Shown piece after piece: positions 26,431-35,215 of a stretch of DNA of 64,000 nt. The stretch spans positions 124,001 to 188,000 of the forward strand of contig NZ_QGGR01000003.1 of the NCBI RefSeq assembly GCF_003148685.1, read 5' to 3'. The translations under genes were made by a program, and so were the position numbers. Origin of the DNA: Actinoplanes xinjiangensis. GTDB lineage: Bacteria > Actinomycetota > Actinomycetes > Mycobacteriales > Micromonosporaceae. Positions within the stretch are counted from its first letter, which is position 1. Every line of letters begins with the position of its first letter. Under the pieces are notes generated by a model, which saw nothing but the letters and a program-made list of their open reading frames with translations, had not been told where the DNA came from and did no database searches.

Positions 26431-29118
26431 ATGAGCAACGGGTGGAGTCGCCTCGTACTGCTCGCTGCGGAGGTCACCTTCGCGGTGCTCTTCCTCCGTG
26501 CGCTACTCGCCCGGCTCCGCCGCCAGGACCCGCTGCGCCGCGACGTCGCGCTGGTGTTCGCCCCGTTCATGCTGGTGTTCTGCGTCGACATGGCCCGCCG
26601 GGGGTACGGCACCCTACCGCGCTGGGTGGACGCGGTCAGCGCCGCCGCGATCCTCGCCCAGCCGTACCTCACGCTCCGTCTCGCCGGGCGGCTCCGGGCC
26701 GTCCCGCGGGCCCTGACCGCCGGGGCGCTGCTGGGTTATGTCGCGGTCCTGATCGCCGTCGTGCTCGCGCCCCGGCCGCTGCCGGACTGGGTCCGGATCC
26801 TGTCGGTGCTCTACTTCCTGGGCGTCGAGGTCCTCGCCGCGACGCTGCTCTACGGCGAGGCCCGGACCCGGACCGGCGCGAACCGGGCCCGGCTCATGAT
26901 CGCGGCCGGCGCGACGTTCGTCTTCGGCTGCGTCATCCTGCTGCGGGTGCGCGGCGGTGAATCCCCGCTGCGCCCGGTCAGCGTGGTGTTCGCCCTGATC
27001 AGTGCGCTCGGCTACCTGATCGCGTTCCAGCCGCCGCGATGGCTGCGCCGGGCGTTCTCGGCCGCCGCCGCGCAGACCGTCACCGAGCAGCTGCTGCGGG
27101 CGCCCGCCGACTCCCCCGACCAGGTCTGGCAGACCTACGCCGAGATCATGCGGGTGCAGACCGGGGCGGACGCGGTCGCCGTCCTGCTGCACTCGGCGGG
27201 CGGGGCGTACCGGCGGATCGCGTATTCCGGCCCGGGGCTGCCGGCCACCGGCGACCCGATCGACACCGACCTGAGCCGGCTGGCCCGCCACCCCGTCCCG
27301 GTCCGGCTGCGCGACGCCGAGGGGGGCGCCGGACTGGTCGGCCACTTCGGTACCGGGCTGGCCGACGACTTCGTCCGCGTGCTGCGGATGCGGGTGCCGC
27401 CCGACGTCGAGGGGGCGGTGCTGCTCTTCAACCGGCACCGCAACCTGTTCAGCGAGGACGACCTGCGGTTGCTCGCCGACCTCGGCGGGCAGGCCGGGCT
27501 GCTGGCCGAGCGGCAGGCGATCACGGCCGAACTGAGTGCCTCGGTGGCCGCGCTGACCCTGGCCAGTCAGGCGAAGAGCGACTTCCTGGCGAACATGAGC
27601 CACGAGTTGCGTACCCCGTTGAACGCCATCATCGGTTTCAGTGACCTGATGCGGCTCGAAGAGCCGGAGGGTGACCGCCGGCGGGTGCCCGCCGAGTGGG
27701 TGGACCACGTGCACGGCAGTGGCCGGCACCTGCTCGGGCTGATCAACGACATCCTCGATCTGACCAAGGTCGAGTCCGGGCGGATGGAGCTGCGGCTCGC
27801 CCCGGTACGGGTGGACACCACCATCGAGGAACTGCTGACCGGCCTGGCGCCGCTGTTCACCGGCAAGCGGCTCGCGGTCCGCGCCGACCTGGCCCCGGTG
27901 ACCGCGCTCGCCGACCGGCTGCGGTTCCGCCAGATCGTCGAGAACCTGCTCTCCAACGCGATCAAGTTCACGCCCGACGGCGGCAACGTGACGGTCAGCG
28001 CCCGTGCCGCCGGCGACCGGGTCCGGATCGTGGTGGCCGACACCGGCGTCGGCATCGCCACCGAGGACCTGGAACGTGTCTTCGAGGAGTTCCAGCAGGC
28101 CGGCGATCCGGAGCGGCGGCACTCCGGCACCGGACTCGGGCTGGCGCTGACCCGGCGACTGGTCGCCGCCCACGACGGGGAGATCAGCCTGGTGTCGGAG
28201 CCGGGCCGCGGCAGCGAGTTCACCGTCGACCTGCCGGCCGTGACCATCGCCGCCTCCGCCGCCCACCCGGGCACCGGGCCATACGTGCTGCTCATCGAGG
28301 ACGACCCGCAGTCCGCCGAGCTGATGAGCACCCAGCTGGGCAACGCCGGCTACCGGGTGGAGGTGGCCGGCACCGGGGAGAGCGGCCTGGCACTGGCCCG
28401 CGAGCACCGGCCCGACGCGGTCGTCCTGGACGTCACGCTGCCCGGCATCGACGGCTGGGAGGTGCTGCGCCGCTTCAAGGCCGACCATCTGCTCTCCGGC
28501 ATCCCGGTCTTCTTCGCCAGCATCCTGGACGAGGCACCGACCGGGATCGCCCTCGGCGCGCACGACTGGTTCGTCAAACCGGTCGAGCAGTCCGCGCTGC
28601 TCAGCGCCCTGACCAACGCGGTCGCCGCCCGGCCCGTGCCGCGCGTGCTGCTGGTCGACCACGACGACGACGCCCGGCACGCCATCGCCGAGGGGCTGCG
28701 GGCCGGCGGTGCCGACGTGGTGGCCTGCGCCGATGCCCGCGACGGGCTGGCCCGCAGCCGCACCGGCGAGTTCGACCTGATCGTCTGTGACATGCAGTCG
28801 CCCGAGGAGGACGGGTTCAGCCTGCTCGCGGCGATCGAGCAGGACCCGTCCGGCCGGCACACCCCGGTGCTCGGTCTGAGCGCGGCGGCCTTCGCCTCCG
28901 GCGACACGACCCCGCTGATCGCCACCGCGATGGCCGGTGGGGCGGTCGCCGAGGCGCTGGCCGGTCCCGAGGTCCTGCCCCCACGGCTCGGTCTGCGGCC
29001 CGCCGTCCTGCCCGGCCCGCATCCGGCGGCGCGGCGCGGGACGACGCGGGTCCCGGAGATCACCGTCACGCTCCGCAGCGCAGTCCCACCCACCGACGCC
29101 CGGAGGACCGAACCGTGA
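26431..29118 (+). CDS. Membrane hybrid histidine kinase: TM-GAF-HisKA-HATPase-REC-REC
   Basis: An 895-aa sensor. Six or seven hydrophobic helices (about residues 5-205) anchor it, followed by a GAF-like domain (about 215-365) and a short coil. The HisKA box SHELRTPLNAIIGFSDLMR carries His391; the ATPase shows NLLSNAIKFTPDGG, ADTGVGI and GTGLGLAL. Receiver 1 (about 610-725) has Asp667 and an intact F-V-K-P Lys. Receiver 2 (about 735-850) has Asp787 in VCDMQSPEEDG but no recognisable K-P, then a Pro/Arg tail. The receiver gene that follows overlaps by 4 bp, implying a multistep relay. It interrupts the conserved ribF-truB order and points the other way. The signal sensed is unknown. Confidence 0.9.
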   Translation: MSNGWSRLVLLAAEVTFAVLFLRALLARLRRQDPLRRDVALVFAPFMLVFCVDMARRGYGTLPRWVDAVSAAAILAQPYLTLRLAGRLRAVPRALTAGALLGYVAVLIAVVLAPRPLPDWVRILSVLYFLGVEVLAATLLYGEARTRTGANRARLMIAAGATFVFGCVILLRVRGGESPLRPVSVVFALISALGYLIAFQPPRWLRRAFSAAAAQTVTEQLLRAPADSPDQVWQTYAEIMRVQTGADAVAVLLHSAGGAYRRIAYSGPGLPATGDPIDTDLSRLARHPVPVRLRDAEGGAGLVGHFGTGLADDFVRVLRMRVPPDVEGAVLLFNRHRNLFSEDDLRLLADLGGQAGLLAERQAITAELSASVAALTLASQAKSDFLANMSHELRTPLNAIIGFSDLMRLEEPEGDRRRVPAEWVDHVHGSGRHLLGLINDILDLTKVESGRMELRLAPVRVDTTIEELLTGLAPLFTGKRLAVRADLAPVTALADRLRFRQIVENLLSNAIKFTPDGGNVTVSARAAGDRVRIVVADTGVGIATEDLERVFEEFQQAGDPERRHSGTGLGLALTRRLVAAHDGEISLVSEPGRGSEFTVDLPAVTIAASAAHPGTGPYVLLIEDDPQSAELMSTQLGNAGYRVEVAGTGESGLALAREHRPDAVVLDVTLPGIDGWEVLRRFKADHLLSGIPVFFASILDEAPTGIALGAHDWFVKPVEQSALLSALTNAVAARPVPRVLLVDHDDDARHAIAEGLRAGGADVVACADARDGLARSRTGEFDLIVCDMQSPEEDGFSLLAAIEQDPSGRHTPVLGLSAAAFASGDTTPLIATAMAGGAVAEALAGPEVLPPRLGLRPAVLPGPHPAARRGTTRVPEITVTLRSAVPPTDARRTEP

Positions 29119-29507
29119 AGGCACCGCACCGCATCCTCCTCGTCGAGGACGAGGAACTGAACCGCATGCTGGTCAAGGCGGTCCTGGCCCGGGCCGCCGT
29201 CGCCGCGGTCCGGGACGCCGAACTGGTCGACGCCGCGACCCTGGCCGCCGCCCGGGAACGCCTGGCGGACACCGAGTTCGACCTCATCCTGCTCGACCTC
29301 AACCTGCCCGACGGCAACGGCCTCAACCTGGCCCGGGAACTCGCCGCGACCGGGCAGCCACGGCCGCCGGTCGTCGCGGTCACCGCCAGCGTGCTGCCGC
29401 AGGACCAGAAGGCGGCGCTGGAGGCGGGCTGCGACGACTTCCTCGACAAGCCGTACGCCGCCGCCGACCTGGTCGCCACGATCGCCCGCCACCTGGGCGA
29501 GAGCTGA
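29115..29507 (+). CDS. Stand-alone response-regulator receiver protein
   Basis: A 130-aa single receiver domain without an output region. Acidic pair Glu11-Asp12 (LVEDEELNRML), phospho-acceptor Asp61 (LILLDLNLPDGNG), Thr90 (VAVTAS) and Lys112 (FLDKPY) are all present, so it should be phosphorylatable. The GTG start overlaps the kinase stop by 4 bp, indicating coupling. It could be a Spo0F-like shuttle or a CheY-like effector. The next gene, truB, converges with zero spacing (TGA/TCA). Confidence 0.93.
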   Translation: MKAPHRILLVEDEELNRMLVKAVLARAAVAAVRDAELVDAATLAAARERLADTEFDLILLDLNLPDGNGLNLARELAATGQPRPPVVAVTASVLPQDQKAALEAGCDDFLDKPYAAADLVATIARHLGES

Positions 29508-30395
29508 TCAGGCGGGGGCCAGGACGATCTCGGCGCGGGCCCGGCCGTCGCGTTCGCTGACCACCGCCAGCACCTCACCGGCCGGGTCGAAGACCGCGTA
29601 CGGCCCCTCGATGCCGACCGCCGGGAGCGGGCCGCCGTGCCGGAGCACCCGGGTCTCCTCCTCGGTGGCGATGCGCTGCGGGAAGGCGCGGCGGGCGGCC
29701 TCGGTGAGCGGGAGGCCGATCACGTCGGGCGCGCGTTCCTCCAGCTCGGCGAGGGTGGACGCGGCGTCCAGGGTCATCCCGCCGACCGCGGTGCGCCGCA
29801 GTGCGGTGAGATGGCCGCCGATGCCGAGGCCGGTGCCGAGGTCACGGGCGATGGCCCGGATGTACGTCCCCGACGAGCACGTCACGTCGATGTCCACGTC
29901 GACCACGTCCCGGTCCGCGGGCCGCCGGATGTCGAGCACGTCGAGCCGGTGGACGGTGATCCGGCGGGCCGGGATCTCCACGGTCTCGCCCTCGCGGACC
30001 CGTTTGTACGCCCGCTCCCCGTTGATCTTGATGGCGCTGACCGCGCTGGGCACCTGGTCGATCTCGCCGACCTGCGCGGCCAGCCCGGCCCGGATCGCCT
30101 CGTCGGTGACGTGCCCGGCCGGGACGGTCGCGGTCATCTCACCCTCGGCGTCGTCGGTGATCGTCGACTCCCCGAGCCGGATCGTCGCGGCGTAGCTCTT
30201 CTCCGCGCCGATCACGTAGGTCAGCAGGCGGGTGGCCCGGTTGACCCCGATGATCAGGACACCGGTCGCCATCGGGTCCAGCGTCCCCCCGTGCCCCACC
30301 CGCCGGGTCTTCGCCAGCCGCCGGATCCGGGCGACGACGTCGTGCGACGTCATCCCGGCCGGTTTGTCCACCACGATCAGTCCGTCCGTGTTCAC
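29508..30395 (-). CDS. truB: tRNA pseudouridine-55 synthase
   Basis: A 295-aa enzyme making Psi55 in the T-loop of tRNAs. N-terminal GLIVVDKPAGMTSHDVV, then GTLDPMATGVLIIGVNRATR with the catalytic Asp; AYKRVREGETVEIPARRI and GTYIRAIARDLG complete the family motifs. A C-terminal PUA-like region (EGPYAVFDPAGEVLAV) is present, as in actinobacterial TruB. The GTG at 30395 matches homologues. It lies 71 bp downstream of the MATE gene. Confidence 0.96.
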   Translation of the reverse strand: MNTDGLIVVDKPAGMTSHDVVARIRRLAKTRRVGHGGTLDPMATGVLIIGVNRATRLLTYVIGAEKSYAATIRLGESTITDDAEGEMTATVPAGHVTDEAIRAGLAAQVGEIDQVPSAVSAIKINGERAYKRVREGETVEIPARRITVHRLDVLDIRRPADRDVVDVDIDVTCSSGTYIRAIARDLGTGLGIGGHLTALRRTAVGGMTLDAASTLAELEERAPDVIGLPLTEAARRAFPQRIATEEETRVLRHGGPLPAVGIEGPYAVFDPAGEVLAVVSERDGRARAEIVLAPA

Positions 30396-30466
30396 CCGCC
30401 CAGCCTATGGGTAACGGTCGCCGGGCCCGTCCGGCCGGTCGCCGGTGTGGCCGCGACGGCACATCG

Positions 30467-31798
30467 TCAGCGGACGGCGCCGGTGACCAGCCAGCGCGGC
30501 GAACGCCAGCGCCAGATCAGGCCGGCGAACCGGGCCATGGTGAACAGCCCGAGACCGGCCCACACCCCACCGAGACCCAGATCCAGCGCGTACGCCGTCC
30601 AGATCGCCGGCAGGAAGCCGAGCAGCGCCGACAGGATGGTCAGCGTGCGCAGGAACGCCACGTCCCCGGCCCCGATGAACACGCCGTCCAGTGCGTAGAC
30701 GACGCCCGCGAACGGCAGCAGGGCCACGAACCAGGGCCAGATGACCGCCGCCTGATCGTGCACCGCCGGATCCGGGGTGAACCAGCCCGGCACCACCGAG
30801 GCGCCGGCCGCGGCCAGGGCGGCGAAGGCCACCGCGGCGACACCACCGGCCAGGGTGACCCGGCGGGCCACGTCGCGGGCCTCGTCCGGATCGCCGGCGC
30901 CGAGGGCCGCGCCGACCAGCGACTGGGCGGCGATGGCCACCGCGTCCAGGGCCAGGGCGGCGAAGAACCAGAGTTGCAGCCCGATCTGGTGCGCGCCGAC
31001 GGCGGCGATGCCGAACCGGGACGCCACGGCGGTCGCCGAGAGGAAGCAGGCCTGGAACGCGGCGCCGCGGATCAGCAGGTCACGGCCGAGCACCACCTGC
31101 TGCACGATGATCGACGGTTTCGGGCGCAGTGCCCGGGTCTCCCGGACCAGCGCGATCAGGAAGAGCGCACCGCCGAGGGTCTGCGCGGTCACGTTCGCGA
31201 TCGCCGAGCCGGTCAGCCCGAGGCCGGCGGTGTAGACCAGGAGCGGGCAGAGGATCGCGGAGAGCACATTGGCGCCCAGGACGATCCAGAGCGGCCGGCG
31301 GGTGTCCTGGACGCCGCGCATCCAGCCGTTGCCGGCCGCGGCGAGCAGCAGGCCGGGCGCGCCCAGAGCGGCGATCCGCAGCCAGCCGGCGGCGGCCTCG
31401 GCGGTCGCCGGGTCACCGGCCAGGAGCCGGGCGAGCGGGTCGGCGGCGACCGTGCCGAGCAGGGCGAGGAGCAGTCCGGTACCGAGGGCCAGCCAGGAGG
31501 CCTGGACGCCCTCGGCGACCGCGGCGGCCCGGTCCCCGGCACCGAAGCGGCGGGCGGCGCGGCCGGTGGTCCCGTACGCCATCAGCGTCCCGAACCACAC
31601 GGCGAACGACATCACCGTCCCGCCGATCGCGACGGCGGCCAGCGGGAGGGACCCGAGGTGGCCGACGACCGCGGTGTCGACGAGGACGTAGAGCGGCTCG
31701 GCGGCCAGGACCACGAGCGCGGGCAGGGCCAGGCCGGCGATCCGGCGGGCCGTGGCGGTGCGCTGCGGCTGGGTGGGCGCATCGGCAGGCGGGCTCAT
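30467..31798 (-). CDS. MATE family efflux transporter (DinF-like)
   Basis: A 443-aa membrane protein with twelve predicted helices in two pseudo-symmetric halves. MATE marks are LALPALVVLAAEPLYVLVDT at TM1, VVGHLGSLPLAAVAIGG after it, and the second-half counterpart VASRFGIAAVGAHQIGLQLW. It exports cationic or toxic small molecules by Na+ or H+ antiport. The ATG at 31798 (MSPPADAP) is chosen; upstream codons to 31849 lack support. A DinF-type MATE gene between nrnA and truB is a common actinobacterial arrangement. The 440-bp gap to nrnA contains a small ORF and a strong terminator. Confidence 0.9.
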   Translation of the reverse strand: MSPPADAPTQPQRTATARRIAGLALPALVVLAAEPLYVLVDTAVVGHLGSLPLAAVAIGGTVMSFAVWFGTLMAYGTTGRAARRFGAGDRAAAVAEGVQASWLALGTGLLLALLGTVAADPLARLLAGDPATAEAAAGWLRIAALGAPGLLLAAAGNGWMRGVQDTRRPLWIVLGANVLSAILCPLLVYTAGLGLTGSAIANVTAQTLGGALFLIALVRETRALRPKPSIIVQQVVLGRDLLIRGAAFQACFLSATAVASRFGIAAVGAHQIGLQLWFFAALALDAVAIAAQSLVGAALGAGDPDEARDVARRVTLAGGVAAVAFAALAAAGASVVPGWFTPDPAVHDQAAVIWPWFVALLPFAGVVYALDGVFIGAGDVAFLRTLTILSALLGFLPAIWTAYALDLGLGGVWAGLGLFTMARFAGLIWRWRSPRWLVTGAVR

Positions 31799-31857
31799 GG
31801 GAACCCATGATGCCCGCCTACCGGTAAGGGCCGCAAGGCGGCCCGTCACTTACAAAC

Positions 31858-31947
31858 CTACTGACGCGTGTCCATCGACGTCTGGAGGGCGCGGCGCGCC
31901 TGCTCGGCGGCGTCGTCAGCGGGCTTCGGCTTCGGCTTGGCAGCCAT
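31858..31947 (-). CDS. Possible 29-residue Lys/Pro-rich small protein
   Basis: A short frame beginning MAAKPKPKPADDAAEQARR, ATG at 31947, with GGAAGGA about 8 nt upstream. The peptide has a KPKPKP head and an amphipathic helix (DDAAEQARRALQTSM) and is very hydrophilic. No family recognised. Third positions are GC-rich, like real genes here. The flanking sequence, 31948-32185, holds no other gene I can support. It may be a conserved actinobacterial micro-protein or chance. Confidence 0.4.
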   Translation of the reverse strand: MAAKPKPKPADDAAEQARRALQTSMDTRQ

Positions 31948-32193
31948 GGAGAGATCCTTCCGGTGGAACGGGCGCACGGGCGCCCGAGAGCAGTCGAGCG
32001 GGGCGTCACCAGCCGGCGCGGGATCGCCGCGGCCTGTGCCGGGTGACGCGACCCGGGCCGGTAGGCGCGGGCGGCTCGAGGTTTCGCGGACGGCCTCGGT
32101 GCCAGCCGAGCGAAACCAAATCACCGTTCAGGCCAAAACTAACGTTCAGTCCCGCCGCAGCAGGCCCGGATCCCGCGATCCGGGACAGAAAAA

Positions 32194-32223
32194 GCGGAGG
32201 CCACCCTCTCAGGTGACCCCCGC
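32194..32223 (-). terminator. Rho-independent terminator after nrnA
   Basis: On the minus strand a GC-rich hairpin (GCGG..GTCACC pairing with GGTGGC..CCGC) is followed at once by TTTTTC, 19 bp past the nrnA stop. This is the best U-tract terminator in the window and probably ends the long translation operon. A second dyad, CCCGGATC/GATCCGGG (32165-32184), lies just beyond. Confidence 0.75.
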
Positions 32224-32241
32224 CACGCAGCGGAAACATCT

Positions 32242-33252
32242 CTAATTCAAGTGTTCGTCGACCAGCCTGCGAACCGTGTCCACCACGTCGGAAGGCTCGC
32301 CGTACCCGGTGAAACCGGCCGCCAGACGGTGCCCGCCACCGCCCTGCGACACCGCCACACCGCTCACGTCGACCGCGCCCTTGCTGCGCAGCGACACCGA
32401 CCACTCGCCCGCCGCCACCTGCTTCACCACCACCGACACGTCCGCCTCGGCGACCGAGCGCACCGGATCGATCAGAGTGTCGAGCACGTACGGCGGCTGC
32501 CCGTACCGCTCCAGGTCGGCCAGCGTCGCATACGTCCAGACCATGCCCCGGCCACCGGCCGCGGCCGGCTCCAGGACCGCCCGCCCCAGCACCTCGCCGG
32601 TCAGCTTCATCGCCCCGAACGGCTTGCTGTCGAAGATCTGCCGGGAGATCTCCCCCGGCCGGATCCCGGTGGCGATCAGCCGCGCCGCCAGCTCGTGAAC
32701 CGATACCGTCGTCATGTCGAACTTGAACGACCCGGTGTCGGTCGCCAGAGCGACGTAGAGGCACTCCGCGATCTCGGGGTCCAGCGGCACCCCGAGACGG
32801 CTGAGCAGCCCGTCAGCGACCACCGAGGTGGCCGCCGCCTGCGGATCGACCAGCCGCACCCCACCGAAGCCGGTGTTGGACGCGTGATGGTCGAGAACCA
32901 CACTGGCCGGCGCGGCCGCGAGACGGCCGGCGAGCGCGCCGAGACGCGACTCGCTCGCCACGTCGAAGACCAGGACCAGGCGCGGGTCGGCGAACGCGTC
33001 CGGCTCCGGCACCAGCAGGTCGGCACCCGGGAGCCTCTGGTACGGCGTGGGCACCACGAAATCGCCCGGGAACGTCGCGCGCACCCGGGTGAACCCCAGG
33101 CGCCGCAGACCCAGCCCGAAGCCCAGCATGCTGCCGAGCGCGTCCCCGTCCGGGTTCACGTGGCAGATCAGCTGGATCTCGTCGTCGAGGCCGGCCGAGC
33201 GGACCGCCGCCACGGCGGCGGCCCACTGTTGCGCGGACGGGCCGAGAGTCAC
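32242..33252 (-). CDS. nrnA: DHH family phosphoesterase (NrnA-like oligoribonuclease / pAp phosphatase)
   Basis: A 336-aa manganese-dependent phosphoesterase that degrades nanoRNAs and 3'-phosphoadenosine 5'-phosphate. The DHH motifs are ICHVNPDGDALGSMLG, LVLVFDVAS and VVLDHHASNTGFG. The C-terminal DHHA1 domain ends with QGGGGHRLAAGFTG (G-G-G-H). The GTG at 33252 overlaps the rbfA stop (GTGA), so the two are coupled. Standard rbfA-nrnA pairing. A strong terminator follows. Confidence 0.94.
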   Translation of the reverse strand: MTLGPSAQQWAAAVAAVRSAGLDDEIQLICHVNPDGDALGSMLGFGLGLRRLGFTRVRATFPGDFVVPTPYQRLPGADLLVPEPDAFADPRLVLVFDVASESRLGALAGRLAAAPASVVLDHHASNTGFGGVRLVDPQAAATSVVADGLLSRLGVPLDPEIAECLYVALATDTGSFKFDMTTVSVHELAARLIATGIRPGEISRQIFDSKPFGAMKLTGEVLGRAVLEPAAAGGRGMVWTYATLADLERYGQPPYVLDTLIDPVRSVAEADVSVVVKQVAAGEWSVSLRSKGAVDVSGVAVSQGGGGHRLAAGFTGYGEPSDVVDTVRRLVDEHLN

Positions 33253-33722
33253 CCCTTGTCCTCGCGGGCGCCCACCCGCTCCGGCTCGTCGTCCTCGACC
33301 TCGTCGTCCTCGTCACTCTTGTACGGATCCGGATCGCCGGCATAGGTCGCGCTCGCCGCGATCTGCTGGACCTCCTCGTCCCGGTGCCGCGCCTCGGCCA
33401 GCAGATCGTCGATCTCCTTGACGTGGTGCAGGACGTTGTCCAGCACGAACGTCAGGCTCGGCGAGTGCCGCAGAGCGAGCGCGTGACCGACCCGGGTGCG
33501 CAGCATGCCCTTGGCGCTCTCCAGGGCGGCCGCCGTGGAGGCCTGCTCGGTCGTGTCACCCAGCACGGTGTAGTAGACCGTCGCCTCGCGCAGGTCGCCG
33601 GTGATCCGGGCGTCCGTGATCGTCACCATGCCGAGACGGGGATCCTTGATCTCCCGCACCAGCCTGGCCACCAGCTCCTTGATCCGCTCCGCATGCCGGC
33701 GCGTCTTGGCTGGGTTGGACAT
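33249..33722 (-). CDS. rbfA: Ribosome-binding factor A
   Basis: A 157-aa 30S maturation factor binding near helix 1 of 16S rRNA; required for cold adaptation in E. coli. KH-like core: RIKELVARLVREIKDPRLGM, VTITDARITGDLREATVYY and TRVGHALALRHSPSLTFVLD. A long acidic tail (KSDEDDEVEDDEPER) follows. The ATG at 33722 has GGAGG 8 nt upstream; a GTG three codons earlier is less likely. DUF503 lies 73 bp upstream. Confidence 0.95.
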   Translation of the reverse strand: MSNPAKTRRHAERIKELVARLVREIKDPRLGMVTITDARITGDLREATVYYTVLGDTTEQASTAAALESAKGMLRTRVGHALALRHSPSLTFVLDNVLHHVKEIDDLLAEARHRDEEVQQIAASATYAGDPDPYKSDEDDEVEDDEPERVGAREDKG

Positions 33723-33794
33723 CTCGCCCACCTCCGACTGTGTATCCCGCGGGTCGTACCGCCCCCGCCCAACTGCTGAAGCGTACCCAGGCGC

Positions 33795-34088
33795 TCAATC
33801 GTCCTCGCCGTACAGCCTTCGCTTCACGGACAGCAGCTCGATCTCGGGACGGCCGGCCACCTGGTTCTCGCAGGTGTCGACGACGGCACGCGCCTGGGAC
33901 GCCTCCGCCGCCACCACGGCCACCCCGATCTGTGCACGGCCGTGCAGGTCGTGCAGACCGACCTCGGCGACGCTGACCTCGAATTTCTTCAGCATCGCGA
34001 TGATCGGCCGGACATAGGAACGCTTCTGCTTCAGCGAGTGCGAGTCACCGGGCAGGAGCAGGTCGAAGATCGCGGTCTCGGTATACAT
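33795..34088 (-). CDS. DUF503 family protein
   Basis: A 97-aa protein of the DUF503/YlxP family, found between infB and rbfA across Gram-positives and thought to be linked to ribosome assembly. Visible signature: LLPGDSHSLKQKRSYVRPII, then VSVAEVGLHDLHGRAQIGVAVV. ATG at 34088. It follows the Trm11-like gene by 33 bp, so it is likely in the same operon. Confidence 0.9.
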   Translation of the reverse strand: MYTETAIFDLLLPGDSHSLKQKRSYVRPIIAMLKKFEVSVAEVGLHDLHGRAQIGVAVVAAEASQARAVVDTCENQVAGRPEIELLSVKRRLYGEDD

Positions 34089-34121
34089 CAGCGAGCACGT
34101 TACTGCGGTTCCTGAGATGGA

Positions 34122-35150
34122 TCAGCTGTATTTCCGGGCCACCAGCACATCCCGCTCGATGCCCTGGTCCACCCGGTGCGCCAGGGGCTGGAACTCGATC
34201 AGCTTCAGGCCGTTCGCCACCAGGATGTCCTCGGCCAGCTCGCGCTTGGCGACCTTGGTGTTCCAGGAGATTCCGACCGCGCCACCCGGGCGCAGCAGCT
34301 TCAGCCACTCCGGCACGGCCCGCTCCAGCAGGTCCAGCGGGCGCCGGGTGATGCCACCGCCGTCATCGTCGTAGCTGCCGTGGGCGACCCCGTACGGCAG
34401 GTCGGTGACGATCAGGTCGGCGACGTTGCCCTTGATCAGCCCGTCCAGGCCGGTGGTGTCCGCGTTCAGCACGATGATCTTCTGCACCGCGCCGGCCTTG
34501 TGGTCGTCCTTGCTGGCCGCGAGGGTCACCTCCAGCCGCCTGGCAGCCCGGCGGCCCTGCCGGCGCACCGTGATCAGGTCGGCGGTGTGCTTGAGCCGCT
34601 TGCGCTTGAGCCAGGTCTGCAGGAACAGCTTGTACGCCTCGACGTCCTTGCCGTCGATCTCCACGCCGATGCCGTCGTACCCGTACATCAGGGCCTGGTT
34701 GAGCGTGGTGCCGCGGCCGCACAGCGGGTCGAAGACGGTGAGGTTGCCGTCGAGCATCCGCGGAGCGAAGGCGGAGCCGAGCAGAGTGAGGTTCAGCACC
34801 AGCTTGGTGAACTGCTCGTTGGTCTTCCCCGCGTACTTCGGGATGGTGATCAGGTCGCTGTCATACCGGGCGAGAGGTGTCAGCGCGAGAGGACGCAGCA
34901 GGACATCGTCGACACGCTCGAAGAGCGCATAGGCCGAGGACAGATTCGAGAGGTACGCGACATCGCGCTCGGAGAGCTCCGCGGCGAACGTCAGATACTC
35001 CACGCCGCCGAGCACGGTCACGCCGACGTCGTCGAGCGCGGTGGACAGCACCGGGCCGAACGCGGCCAGCTCCGCCTGGGACATGCGGGACGCCTGGTCG
35101 GCGTAGACGCGGTTGGCGGATGGAGCGAGCAGCATGGCATAGCGGGACAT
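34122..35150 (-). CDS. Trm11-like SAM-dependent RNA methyltransferase
   Basis: A 342-aa protein. The C-terminal half is a Rossmann methyltransferase: FDPLCGRGTTLNQALMYGYD (motif I), GVEIDGKDVEAYKLFL, then VADLIVTDLPYGVAHG, the D-P-P-Y-type catalytic motif with Leu replacing the first Pro. Such enzymes usually make N2-methylguanosine in tRNA. The N-terminal part (MSRYAMLLAPSANRVYADQ ...) is not a clear THUMP domain. The ATG at 35150 is chosen; upstream codons run through the infB terminator hairpin. It sits between infB and DUF503, where many actinobacteria have no gene. Substrate unproven. Confidence 0.75.
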   Translation of the reverse strand: MSRYAMLLAPSANRVYADQASRMSQAELAAFGPVLSTALDDVGVTVLGGVEYLTFAAELSERDVAYLSNLSSAYALFERVDDVLLRPLALTPLARYDSDLITIPKYAGKTNEQFTKLVLNLTLLGSAFAPRMLDGNLTVFDPLCGRGTTLNQALMYGYDGIGVEIDGKDVEAYKLFLQTWLKRKRLKHTADLITVRRQGRRAARRLEVTLAASKDDHKAGAVQKIIVLNADTTGLDGLIKGNVADLIVTDLPYGVAHGSYDDDGGGITRRPLDLLERAVPEWLKLLRPGGAVGISWNTKVAKRELAEDILVANGLKLIEFQPLAHRVDQGIERDVLVARKYS

Positions 35151-35166
35151 GCCGCCATTCTGCCGA

Positions 35167-35200
35167 GACGGCCCCCGGTGCCGAAGCACCGGGGGCCGTC
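35167..35200 (-). terminator. Perfect 15-bp hairpin after infB
   Basis: GACGGCCCCCGGTGC pairs perfectly with GCACCGGGGGCCGTC around a CGAA loop, 16 bp past the infB stop and 17 bp before the next start. There is no U-tract. It may attenuate rather than fully stop transcription into the Trm11-like gene. Confidence 0.75.
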
Positions 35201-35215
35201 ATCGAGCTCAGGAGC

